DNA of 64,000 nucleotides from Geomonas ferrireducens (GTDB lineage Bacteria; Desulfobacterota; Desulfuromonadia; Geobacterales; Geobacteraceae). The notes beneath the pieces were generated by a model. The model ran no database searches and had not been told where the DNA came from. It saw nothing but the letters and a program-made list of their open reading frames with translations. A program made the translations under genes and the position numbers. The DNA is taken from positions 948,550 through 1,012,549 of the forward strand of contig NZ_SSYA01000001.1 of NCBI RefSeq assembly GCF_004917065.1, given 5' to 3'. Shown here piece after piece: positions 42,192-50,708 of the stretch (position 1 is its first letter; the number at the start of each line of letters is the position of its first letter).

Positions 42192-45002
42192 TCATGGTGT
42201 GACTCCCGAGAGGACCGACCTCACCTTGGCGGCGAGGCTCCTGACATCGAACGGTTTCTGCAGGAAATTGACGCTGTCGTGCACCACGCCGTGGTCGGCG
42301 ATGATGTCGGCGGTGTAACCGGACATGAAGAGGCACTTGAGTCCCGGCCTTAACTCCTGGAGCCGCTGGGCAAGGTCGCGGCCGTTCATCCCCGGCATCA
42401 CCACGTCGGTCAAGAGGAGATCGACCGCCTCCTCAGCGTCCCCCACAAGGCGCAGCGCCTCCTCGGGGTCCCTGGCCACCATGAGGCGATAACCGAGGTT
42501 CTCGAGGATGGTGCGGCTCATCTCGATGACCGACGGCTCGTCCTCCACGAGGAGGATGGTCTCGTCCCCCCCCTGGATCGGTTCGACGGCCTTCTCCTCC
42601 TGCCCCTCGGCTACCCCGGCCTCGACCGCCGGGAGGAAGATGTCGAAGGTGGTCCCCACCCCCTTGCGGCTCTCCACCCGGATACCCCCCTGGTTCTGCT
42701 TCACGATGCCGAACACGGTGGCGAGGCCGAGCCCGGTCCCCTTCCCCATCTCCTTCGTGGTGAAGAAGGGTTCGAAGATGTGCTCGAGGAGCGGCTCGTC
42801 GATCCCTTCCCCGGTGTCGGTGACCGACAGAAGCACGTAGGCGCCTGGTGAGAGGTCACCCTTGACGCGGCACTCCGCGTCGCTCAGGACGACATTTTCC
42901 GTTCTGATGGTGAGCCTGCCGATCCCGGCGATGGCGTCGCGGGCGTTGACGCAGAGGTTCGCGAGCATCTGGTCCACCTGGGCGGGGTCGATCCTCACCC
43001 GGCAAGGTCCTGCGCCCGGGATCCAGACAAGCTCGATCCCCTCCCCGATCAGGCGCTCCAGCATACGGAGCATGCCGGCCACCGTCCCGTTCAGGTCGAG
43101 GACCTTCGGCTCGGCGATCTGGCGCCGCGCGAAGGCCAGGAGCTGCTTGGTGATCTCGGCGGAGCGCGCGCCGGCGTCGCGGATCGCCTCCAGGTGCCGG
43201 CGCTGCATCGGCGAGTGCTCCGGGTCCATGAGGCAAAGCTCGGCGTGCCCCAGGATCACGCTCAGCATGTTGTTGAAATCGTGGGCGACGCCGCCTGCGA
43301 GCCTCCCCACCGACTCCATCTTCTGCGCCTGGTAGAACTGTTCTTCCACCTTCCGGTACTGGGTGATGTCCATGACGATGGAGAGGAGCGCCTTGTGTCC
43401 CGCGAGGGTGATCACCTCGCCCCAGCGCCGGCAGAGGAGGGGTTGCCCGCTTCTCGTGCGGCAGGTGATCTCCAGGTCCTGGATCCGACCCTCGCGGTCG
43501 AGCTTCTCGCGAATGGCGACGGCGTCCTCGGGGCGGATCCAGCCGATTTCCACCGCCGTCTTCCCTACCGCCTCCTCCCGGATGAACCCGGAGGTGGTGC
43601 AGAACTTGTTGTTCACGTCGAGAAAGCGCCAGTCGTCGAGCGAGGTGAGCGAGATCATCACGGGGGCGCTGTCCCAGGCGGCGGCGAACTTCTCGTTGCT
43701 CTCCCGCAGGCGCTCCTCCACCCTCGCCCGCCCGGTTATCTCCTGCTGCAACTCGCGGTTCAGCGCCTCAAGCTGCAGGGTACGCTCGACCACGCGCTGT
43801 TCGAGCCCCTCTTGCGACTGCTTCAGCCGGTCCACCATGGCGTTGAAGGAATAGGCGAGCTCGATGGTTTCCCTGGTCCCCTCCAGGGGGACCCTGAGGG
43901 TCAGGTCGCCCCCCTCTATCTCCGCCGCAGTCCGGGCGATCCGCTCCAGGGGGCGCCCCAGCAACCGGGCCACCACGAGGGCGCAGCAAAGGGTGACCAC
44001 GATCCCGAGCGCACTGAAGACGAGGGCGCGCTGCAGCTGCTGGCGCACCGGCGCCATCGCCTCCGCCTCGTCGATCTTCACCACCATCCCCCAGGAGACC
44101 TCCGGGTTGAGCGGGATGTGCCTGAACGCGGCGAGGACCGGTACTCCGCGGTAGTCGAGCGTCCTGATCGCCCCTTCGCTCCCCTCCGTCGCGAGGCGCG
44201 TCGCCTTGCCGCCGTCGACGGTGACGAGCGGGACCACGGGGGTTCCCCCCGGCATCGGGTGCCTCGTGGTCATGAGGAAGCGACGTTTGCCGTCGACCAT
44301 GACCACCTCCCCGGAGCGCCCGAGGACCCCGGCGATGGAACCTTCCAGAAGCGGCTTCATGACCTGGTCCAGGTCCACGGAGCAGTCAAGGAGCAGGACC
44401 GGCCGCTCGTCCGGGGTCAGGTCCTGGCCGATCTGTCTGATGAGGTGCAGCCGTGCGCTGCGCCCGGGACCGCCAGGGAGAAAGCTCACGGTTTCGTCGT
44501 TACCCGGGCGGGAGGCTTCCCCGAGCAGCGCCGGGGCGAGCGGCGGATCGGGGAGGTCATCGGCACTCCCCGCCACCAGCGCACCGCTTTGGGGGTCGAC
44601 GATGTGGACCCCCTCGTAGCGGTATGCGGAGCGCACCACCTCCAGCCACTCGCCAAGCGCCCGGTCCGCGGGCTGCCTGCCGGCGCCGACCCGTTGCACG
44701 GCCAGAGACCTGACGACGGGGGCACTGGCGACGGAGAGGGTGTCGGAGTGGCGCTCTTCGAGCCAGGAGGTGATCAGCTTCTTGTTGCCGTCCGCTATGG
44801 AGGAAAGGACGGTGAGTTCCTTGGCGGTGCTGTCGGCGACCCTTCCCTTGGTCACACCGAAGGGAAGGCCGTAGAGCTCGCTCAGTTCCACCGCCATGAG
44901 GACCAATAAGGACAGGGTGCAGAAGGTGATGACGACCCGTCCGCCGATCCCGGAGTGCCAGGGCATGCGCGGCCTGGGATGTGCGGGCGTTTCCTCAGTC
45001 AT
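42192..45002 (-). CDS. Hybrid sensor histidine kinase (dCache-like sensor, HAMP, PAS, HisKA, HATPase, REC)
   Basis: The product has 936 residues. A helix at about 25-45 and another near 330 flank a large periplasmic dCache-like sensor; HAMP (RLLGRPLERIARTAAEIEGG) follows, then PAS, the H-box VAHDFNNMLSVILGH, N-box NLCVNARDAI, G-boxes DTGEGID and GKGTGLGLATVFG, and a receiver (ILLVEDEPSV, LLTDVVMPG, KPF). The start overlaps the preceding binding-protein gene by eight bases (ATGACTGA), so translation is coupled. The pair of binding proteins upstream are likely sensory partners. Confidence 0.93.
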   Translation of the reverse strand: MTEETPAHPRPRMPWHSGIGGRVVITFCTLSLLVLMAVELSELYGLPFGVTKGRVADSTAKELTVLSSIADGNKKLITSWLEERHSDTLSVASAPVVRSLAVQRVGAGRQPADRALGEWLEVVRSAYRYEGVHIVDPQSGALVAGSADDLPDPPLAPALLGEASRPGNDETVSFLPGGPGRSARLHLIRQIGQDLTPDERPVLLLDCSVDLDQVMKPLLEGSIAGVLGRSGEVVMVDGKRRFLMTTRHPMPGGTPVVPLVTVDGGKATRLATEGSEGAIRTLDYRGVPVLAAFRHIPLNPEVSWGMVVKIDEAEAMAPVRQQLQRALVFSALGIVVTLCCALVVARLLGRPLERIARTAAEIEGGDLTLRVPLEGTRETIELAYSFNAMVDRLKQSQEGLEQRVVERTLQLEALNRELQQEITGRARVEERLRESNEKFAAAWDSAPVMISLTSLDDWRFLDVNNKFCTTSGFIREEAVGKTAVEIGWIRPEDAVAIREKLDREGRIQDLEITCRTRSGQPLLCRRWGEVITLAGHKALLSIVMDITQYRKVEEQFYQAQKMESVGRLAGGVAHDFNNMLSVILGHAELCLMDPEHSPMQRRHLEAIRDAGARSAEITKQLLAFARRQIAEPKVLDLNGTVAGMLRMLERLIGEGIELVWIPGAGPCRVRIDPAQVDQMLANLCVNARDAIAGIGRLTIRTENVVLSDAECRVKGDLSPGAYVLLSVTDTGEGIDEPLLEHIFEPFFTTKEMGKGTGLGLATVFGIVKQNQGGIRVESRKGVGTTFDIFLPAVEAGVAEGQEEKAVEPIQGGDETILLVEDEPSVIEMSRTILENLGYRLMVARDPEEALRLVGDAEEAVDLLLTDVVMPGMNGRDLAQRLQELRPGLKCLFMSGYTADIIADHGVVHDSVNFLQKPFDVRSLAAKVRSVLSGVTP

Positions 45003-46083
45003 AGTCGAACCTGGTGATGCGGTACTGTTTCGGGTTTTTCATCACCTGGTCGAGGTACTCGAACCTGAAGCTGCCCTTCAGCGTGGACCACTGTACCGAA
45101 GCGGGCACCTTGCCGAGCTTTTTCAGGAAGAGGAACTCGTCGCAAAGGCTCGAACCGTCCGCCTCGATCCCCCTCGGGATGCGGGGTATCCTGCCGACCG
45201 CCTTCAAATCCGAGCGCAGGTCCTGGACCAGGCGCGCCTGGGCTCCCTGCGGCAGCGGTTTGCCGTTCAAGGCGGCGATGTCGGCCGCGTTCCAGCGCGC
45301 CATCTTCTCCAGGGCGCCCCGGTCCCGTCCCCCCCACATGAGCGCCCGCGTGAGCGCCGCCGCGACCAGCCTGGAGACCTCCGGGTGGAGGTCGGCAACC
45401 TTAGCGCTCATGGCAAGGAAGGCGATGCTTTTTTGCTTGCCGATGGCGGTGAAGCGGTCCGGATAGCGTGCGAGGGTGAGTTCCGGGGTGGGGGCCCAGG
45501 CAGCGTAGGCGTCGATGCTACCATTCAAGAGGGCATCCTCCATCTCGTTCACCTCCATCGGGACCAGCACCGCATCCGCTTCGCTAAGCCCGCTCCCCGC
45601 CAGGGTCTTCATGAGTGCGAAATGCCCGGTCGTCCCGAAGGCGTTGCCGATCCGCTTTCCTTTCAGATCGGAGGCCATCATCCCCCTGGGGCCGATCACG
45701 GAGACGTAGTTCTGCTTGAGCAGCGCCACCGCGCAAAGCGGCATCCCGGAGGCGACGGCCTTTATGAAGGGCATGTCACCCATGGTGGCGAGCGCCGAGC
45801 GCCCCTGGGATAGTTGCGTGATCGCCTCCCCCCCGTCCCGCACCGGGAGCATGGTCAGCTGAAAGCCTTGGCGGGCAAGGGCCTCGCGCAGGATGCGGTC
45901 GCGCTGCAGCGCCGCGGCGAGAGCACCGCCCGGAGAAGCGAGCGGCTGATAGCTCAAGGCAAGCGGCACAATCTTCGCCGGTACCGCGGCGGGAACGAGA
46001 ATGAGCAGCACGACGAGCGCAAGATGCAGAAGCCTAAGGCTGAGAAGGGCGCGGCACGCCCTGCGGGGGGGGCTGACTGACAT
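44995..46083 (-). CDS. Periplasmic binding protein (NMT1/SsuA-like), second of a tandem pair
   Basis: The product has 362 residues with GGAGG before ATG 46083. A signal anchor/peptide lies at about 15-37. The blocks SALATMGDMPFIKAV, DLKGKRIGNAFGTTGHFALM and MEVNEMEDALLNGSIDAYAAWAPTPELTL are those of TauA/SsuA/NMT1-type binding proteins for sulfonate- or nitrate-like ligands. The C-terminus FRITRFDYD-like ending (YRITRFDYD) resembles the FRLTTFDYAP end of the 46101 product, so they are paralogues. No permease or ATPase gene adjoins; the kinase follows with an 8-base overlap. Confidence 0.88.
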   Translation of the reverse strand: MSVSPPRRACRALLSLRLLHLALVVLLILVPAAVPAKIVPLALSYQPLASPGGALAAALQRDRILREALARQGFQLTMLPVRDGGEAITQLSQGRSALATMGDMPFIKAVASGMPLCAVALLKQNYVSVIGPRGMMASDLKGKRIGNAFGTTGHFALMKTLAGSGLSEADAVLVPMEVNEMEDALLNGSIDAYAAWAPTPELTLARYPDRFTAIGKQKSIAFLAMSAKVADLHPEVSRLVAAALTRALMWGGRDRGALEKMARWNAADIAALNGKPLPQGAQARLVQDLRSDLKAVGRIPRIPRGIEADGSSLCDEFLFLKKLGKVPASVQWSTLKGSFRFEYLDQVMKNPKQYRITRFDYD

Positions 46084-46100
46084 ACGTTATCCTCCGGCGC

Positions 46101-47201
46101 TCACGGCGCATAATCAAAGGTGGTCAGGCGAAACCGCGAGCGCCTGCCGAGGACGGACTCGAGAAGATCGGAACGGATGCTGGAGCGGAAACGCTCGCGC
46201 GAGGCGTTGGCGGGGACCCTGCCGATGCTCTTCAGGAAGTCGAACTCGCGCAGCAGGTTCGAGTTCGCCTCCCGGTCCGCGGCGGAGATGAGCGGTGCCG
46301 CGGGCACGTCGAGGAGGTCGCTGCGGGTGATCGCCGCGATGTCGGCCGCGCTGACCTCCGCGTTCCTGCCGCTGAAGGCCGTCATTCCATGGACCGCCCA
46401 CTGGCTCGCCGTGTTCAGGTTGTTTCCCTTTTTGAGCCAGCGCACCCCCCTGATGATACCCGCGCAGAGCGCGTCCGCCGCGGGGCGGTTGACCCGCAGC
46501 AGCTCTCCGGAAAGGGCGAAGAAGGAAAGACTCACCTGCCGGTAAATGACGCAGAACTGTCCCGGGTACTTCTTCATGGTGATGGTCGGCGTCGGCTCCC
46601 AGGCCGCGAAGGCGTCGATGCGCCCCTGCGCGAGCGCCTCCGGCATCTTTTGCAGCTCCATGGAGACCAGGTTCACCTCGCGCTCGGTGAGGCGGACCGA
46701 GGCGAGCGCCTGCAACAGCGCGTAGTGGGAGGTGGAGCCAGGAACGTTCCCAACCTTTTTCCCGGCCAGTTGTTCCAGCACCACGTTGCTGCGCGCGAGC
46801 ACCGAGGAATAGCTTCGCTTCACCGTCCCCGCGATGACGAGGTCGCCGCAGCTTGCCGCCTCGATGGCGGGCATGTCGGAGAACATCACCGCGTCGACCT
46901 GGCGGCTGCGCACAAGCGGGACCGCATCGGCTCCCTTGGCCAGGGTCCGAAACGCGATGCGGCAGCCGGCGCGCTCAAGCTCCCGCTTGAGCAAACGGTC
47001 CCTTTTCAAGGTTTCCCCGAGGACGGCGACGGGGACCGCCATCGGGAAATAGACGAAGGTGATCACCGTCGGCTCCGCGGCGGGCTTTTTTACCTTTGAA
47101 GCCGAGGGCGCACCGACAGCCGCAGTGGCAAAGAGCAGCAAAAGGAGCATCACCCAGATGACTTTGACTGCATAACGGATTGAAATAGGAGGTTGGTTCA
47201 T
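46101..47201 (-). CDS. Periplasmic binding protein (NMT1/SsuA-like), first of a tandem pair
   Basis: The product has 366 residues from ATG 47201; longer in-frame starts extend into the promoter region and are unlikely, although the ribosome binding site here is weak. A hydrophobic signal (WVMLLLLLFATAAVGA) is followed by blocks such as VDAVMFSDMPAIEAA, LAGKKVGNVPGSTSHYALLQ and QGRIDAFAAWEPTPTITMKKYP. It is paralogous to the next gene, which begins 17 bases after its stop. Together with the kinase at 42192 they look like a three-gene sensory operon without transporter subunits. Confidence 0.85.
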   Translation of the reverse strand: MNQPPISIRYAVKVIWVMLLLLLFATAAVGAPSASKVKKPAAEPTVITFVYFPMAVPVAVLGETLKRDRLLKRELERAGCRIAFRTLAKGADAVPLVRSRQVDAVMFSDMPAIEAASCGDLVIAGTVKRSYSSVLARSNVVLEQLAGKKVGNVPGSTSHYALLQALASVRLTEREVNLVSMELQKMPEALAQGRIDAFAAWEPTPTITMKKYPGQFCVIYRQVSLSFFALSGELLRVNRPAADALCAGIIRGVRWLKKGNNLNTASQWAVHGMTAFSGRNAEVSAADIAAITRSDLLDVPAAPLISAADREANSNLLREFDFLKSIGRVPANASRERFRSSIRSDLLESVLGRRSRFRLTTFDYAP

Positions 47202-47475
47202 CAGTCGCCTGTATTGAACACAATCAATAATAGTTGAAGTTGCTTTACTGATCGGCGATGAACAGAGATAGCTTGAGCGTTTTCCACACAGATTGTGCGG
47301 GTTTGACAGTATAAGATGACACAAGGGAAATGGACAAGGAAATAGGTGATTGCGCACCGCTTTGGAAAGTGTGGAGAAAGGTTGACTTGAAGGTAAAATG
47401 CTGTATCTGAACAGCTTGTGCCGCAGCGCCCATCCAAACCGGGGCCTCAAGCATCGCCCCAGAAGGAGGATAGCG

Positions 47476-48315
47476 ATGAGTTTCATCACCGTAGGGAAGG
47501 AGAACTCCTGCAGCATCGACCTGTATTACGAGGACATGGGACAAGGGCAGCCGGTGGTTTTGATCCACGGCTGGCCGCTCAGCAGCCGGTCATGGGAGAA
47601 ACAGGTACCGGCCCTTCTCAAGGCGGGGTACCGGGTGGTCGCATACGACCGGCGCGGGTTCGGGGCGTCGGGCAGGCCGTCCACCGGGTACGACTACGAT
47701 ACGCTCGCCGCCGATCTTAACATGCTGATGAATGCGCTCGACCTGCGCGACGCGGTGCTGGTGGGTTTCTCGATGGGAGGGGGCGAGGTGGCGCGCTATC
47801 TCGGCCGCTACGGATCGGAGCGGGTGCAGAAGGCGGTCTTCATGGGGGCGGTGACCCCGTTTCTCCTGAAGACGCCGGAAAACCCCGCAGGGCTCGACGG
47901 GAGCATCTTCGAGGGGATCCGGCAGGGGATCGAGCGCGACAGGCTCTCTTTTCTGACGAGCTTTCTGGGCAATTTTTACAACGTGCATGCCCTGGGGAGG
48001 AGGCAGGTAAGCGAGGAGGCGCTGCGTCTTAGCTGGAACGTCGCGGCGGGGGCGTCCCCCATCGGGACCCTCGCCTGCGTCACCTCCTGGCTCACCGACT
48101 TCAGGGACGACCTTTTGAGCATCAAGATCCCCACCCTGGTGATCCACGGCGATGACGACCGGATCCTCCCCTTCGCCGCGACCGGGAGCCGCACGCACGA
48201 GGCGGTGGAGGGAAGCCGGCTCGTCGTGGTCGCCGGCGCACCGCACGGCCTCAACTGGACCCACGCCGAAGAGGTGAACGACGGGCTGATCGACTTTCTG
48301 CAGGAAGCGCTGTAA
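47476..48315 (+). CDS. Alpha/beta hydrolase (non-haem chloroperoxidase/esterase type)
   Basis: The product has 279 residues from ATG 47476 with AAGGAGG upstream. It has the oxyanion block VLIHGWPLSSRSWE, the nucleophile elbow GFSMGGG (Ser about 103), the acid IHGDDDRILPF and the His in GAPHGLNWTH. This is the layout of cofactor-free haloperoxidase/arylesterase enzymes. The physiological substrate is unknown; the haloperoxidase label in this family is usually a side activity. It is divergent from the binding-protein operon and convergent with the aminotransferase. Confidence 0.9.
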   Translation: MSFITVGKENSCSIDLYYEDMGQGQPVVLIHGWPLSSRSWEKQVPALLKAGYRVVAYDRRGFGASGRPSTGYDYDTLAADLNMLMNALDLRDAVLVGFSMGGGEVARYLGRYGSERVQKAVFMGAVTPFLLKTPENPAGLDGSIFEGIRQGIERDRLSFLTSFLGNFYNVHALGRRQVSEEALRLSWNVAAGASPIGTLACVTSWLTDFRDDLLSIKIPTLVIHGDDDRILPFAATGSRTHEAVEGSRLVVVAGAPHGLNWTHAEEVNDGLIDFLQEAL

Positions 48316-48326
48316 GAAGCGCAGCG

Positions 48327-49502
48327 CTAGGACGACACCTCGAACTCCCTGAACCTGCGCACCGCCTCGGGAATGGCATCCTCGGTGACGTTCCCGAAGG
48401 CGAGGCGCAGGTACCCTTCAAGACCTGGGCCGAACACCTCGCCCGGCAAAAGCAGCATCCCCGCCTCCTCTACCAGCCGCTTCACGACCTGGCGGCCGGT
48501 CCTCCCGCTGCACGGGTGCGCCACCCAGCCGAAGAACGGCCCGCTCGCCACCAGGCGAAACGGGTTGCCCGCCTTCTGCATCTCGGCACGGAACACCTCG
48601 TGGCGCCGCTCCATCATGACCCGGTTGCGCGTGACCCATTCCGAGAGGTGCTCGAAGCCGTACTGGACCGCGTGCTGGGTCACCCGCGGCTGGCAGACCG
48701 CCATGGTGTCCTGCACCTTCAAAGCGTGGCCGATGAACTCCTTCGAGGCGGCGAGCATCCCGGCACGGTAGCCGGTGAGGGCGAAGGTCTTGCCGAAGGA
48801 GGCGATGTGGACGAAGTGGTCCCCCCAGTCGGGGTCCTCGAAGAGCCGGTGCGGGCGCACGCCGCCGGTGATGAAGCTGTTGTAGGTCTCGTCCAGAACG
48901 AGCGCCAGGTTGCGGCGGCAGGCAAGCTCGTAAAGCTCGCGCACCGTGTCCGGCGGGGTCACCGCACCGGTCGGGTTGCTCGGCGTGACGATGAGGATGG
49001 CGCGCGTTTTGTCGGTGATGAGCGCCTCTATGGTAGAGAGATCCGGGAGACCGCCCGTTTTTTCGTCGAAGGGGGCGAAGACGCAGCGGATGCCCAAGGA
49101 GGCGAGCGCCATGGGGTGGTCGAAGTAGGCCGGGAGCTGCACGATCACCTCGTCCCCCGCGCGGCACAGGGTCACCATGGCGAGCCACAGCGCCTGGCTC
49201 GCGCCGATGGTGAGGCAGCTCTGGGCAGGGTCGATGCAGGCGCCGTAGAGCTCGCGGTAGCCGCGGCAGACCGCCTCGCGCACCTCGGGGAGCCCCTCGT
49301 CGATGCTGTAGCGCGAGGTGAGCGGGTCGCGCATCACCGTTTCCAGGTGGTCGATCAGCTCGGGGGGGGGCGGGTAGTCGGGGATCGCCTGGCAGAGGTC
49401 GATGAGGGGGAGTTCGGGGCTCGCTGCGGCGAGCCACCCCTTCACCTCGGAGATGGGGGGCGGGTGCACTCCGCGCACCAGTGGGGAAACCGGGAACTTC
49501 AT
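48327..49502 (-). CDS. Pyridoxal-phosphate aminotransferase, class I/II
   Basis: The product has 391 residues from ATG 49502 (AGGAG upstream). Fold-type I blocks: YSIDEGLPEVREAV, IGASQALWLAM, TPSNPTGAVT, LVLDETYNSF and the PLP lysine in ASFGKTFALTGYRAG, plus the C-terminal Arg in GYLRLAFG. Activity is transamination of an amino acid or a related beta-elimination, and specificity cannot be read. An open frame extends upstream to 49586 but crosses a tandem repeat and lacks a site. Confidence 0.9.
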   Translation of the reverse strand: MKFPVSPLVRGVHPPPISEVKGWLAAASPELPLIDLCQAIPDYPPPPELIDHLETVMRDPLTSRYSIDEGLPEVREAVCRGYRELYGACIDPAQSCLTIGASQALWLAMVTLCRAGDEVIVQLPAYFDHPMALASLGIRCVFAPFDEKTGGLPDLSTIEALITDKTRAILIVTPSNPTGAVTPPDTVRELYELACRRNLALVLDETYNSFITGGVRPHRLFEDPDWGDHFVHIASFGKTFALTGYRAGMLAASKEFIGHALKVQDTMAVCQPRVTQHAVQYGFEHLSEWVTRNRVMMERRHEVFRAEMQKAGNPFRLVASGPFFGWVAHPCSGRTGRQVVKRLVEEAGMLLLPGEVFGPGLEGYLRLAFGNVTEDAIPEAVRRFREFEVSS

Positions 49503-49526
49503 GAGGCAGCTCCTGCAAAAGGCATA

Positions 49527-49584
49527 GTCGGACGTCTGACCGGTCGGACCAGTCAGACTAGTCAGACAGGTCCGACTGTCCGAC
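49527..49584. repeat. Short degenerate tandem/inverted repeats of GTC(A/C/G)GAC
   Basis: Seven 7-base units (GTCGGAC, GTCTGAC, GTCGGAC, GTCAGAC, GTCAGAC, GTCCGAC, GTCCGAC), mostly spaced 8-9 bases apart, lie between the aminotransferase start and the pilT terminator. Confidence 0.75.
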
Positions 49585-49614
49585 AAAAACGGCCCCTCCG
49601 TTACCGGGGGGCCG
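49585..49614 (-). terminator. Terminator after pilT
   Basis: CGGCCCCCCGG/TCCGGAGGGGCCG-type hairpin (49590-49614) followed on the minus strand by TTTTTG, 12 bases past the pilT stop. Confidence 0.85.
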
Positions 49615-49625
49615 TCCGCAAAAGG

Positions 49626-50696
49626 CTAATGCTCCGGCGGAGTGGTGAGGTACTGCTCGAACTGCCGCTTGTCCTGGCAGCAGCGGTACGCCTCTTCCGG
49701 GCTCACCCGCTTGGTCTTCAACAGATCCAGGATGTGCTGGTCCATGAGCTGCATCCCGTCCTTCCGACCGGTCTGCATGATCGAGGGGATCTGGAAGGTC
49801 TTCCCTTCCCGGATCAGGTTGCCGACCGCGGGGTTCCAGACCATGATCTCCTGGGCGGCCGCCCTCCCCTTCCCGTCGGCGGTCTTCAAAAGCTGCTGGC
49901 AGACGACCCCCTTCAGCGACTCGGAAAGAATGGCGCGCACCTGCTCCTGGGCGTCCTTCGGAAAGACGTCGATGATACGGTCCACCGTCTTCGCGGCGGA
50001 GCTCGTGTGCAGGGTGCCGAAAACGAGGTGACCGGTCTCGGCGGCGCTCATGGCGAGGCTGATGGTCTCCAGGTCGCGCATCTCCCCAACCAGGATCACG
50101 TCCGGGTCTTCCCTCAACGCCGCCCGCAGCGCACTGGCGAAACTCTCGGAGTGCTCGCCGATCTGACGCTGGTTGAAAAGCGACATCTTGTTCTCGTGGA
50201 TGAATTCGAGCGGGTCTTCGAGGGTCAGGATGTGCTCGCGCCGCGTGCTGTTGATCAGGTCGATCATCGCGGCAAGGGTTGTGGACTTGCCGCTCCCGGT
50301 CGGACCGGTGACGAGCACGAGCCCCTTCCTGAGCTTGGTCATGTTCCGGATCCCGTCCGGAAGACCGAGGTCATCGGCCGAGAGGATCTTGCTCGGGATG
50401 ATCCTGAACACGGCGGCGATGCCGCGGTGCTGCAACATGTAGTTGCCGCGGAAGCGCGCAAGCCCCGGCACCGAGTAGGCGAAGTCGAGGTCGTGCTTCT
50501 CCTCGAAGGTCTCGCGCTGCTTCGGCGTCAGGATCTCGAAGAGGATCGCCTTCAGCTCCTCGTGGGAAAGCGACTTGAAGTTCTGACGCTCCATTTCGCC
50601 GCGCAAACGGAAAATCGGGGGAGAGCCCGCGGAGAGGTGCAAATCGGAAGCCCCGGCATCGTGCAACAGCTTGAACAGCGCATCAATTCTTGCCAT
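49626..50696 (-). CDS. pilT: Type IV pilus retraction ATPase PilT
   Basis: The product has 356 residues, the normal PilT length. It has GASDLHLSAG near the N-terminus, Walker A GPTGSGKST (131-139), the Asp box LTLEDPLEF, Walker B ILVGEMRDLET and the His box GTLHTSSA, and the AIRNLIRE-like stretch is AVGNLIREGK. It powers pilus disassembly at the inner-membrane platform. It starts 12 bases after the degenerate PilB-like gene, so the two are cotranscribed. Other pil genes are not in the window. Confidence 0.95.
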   Translation of the reverse strand: MARIDALFKLLHDAGASDLHLSAGSPPIFRLRGEMERQNFKSLSHEELKAILFEILTPKQRETFEEKHDLDFAYSVPGLARFRGNYMLQHRGIAAVFRIIPSKILSADDLGLPDGIRNMTKLRKGLVLVTGPTGSGKSTTLAAMIDLINSTRREHILTLEDPLEFIHENKMSLFNQRQIGEHSESFASALRAALREDPDVILVGEMRDLETISLAMSAAETGHLVFGTLHTSSAAKTVDRIIDVFPKDAQEQVRAILSESLKGVVCQQLLKTADGKGRAAAQEIMVWNPAVGNLIREGKTFQIPSIMQTGRKDGMQLMDQHILDLLKTKRVSPEEAYRCCQDKRQFEQYLTTPPEH

Positions 50697-50708
50697 TTTT
50701 CATCTCCG

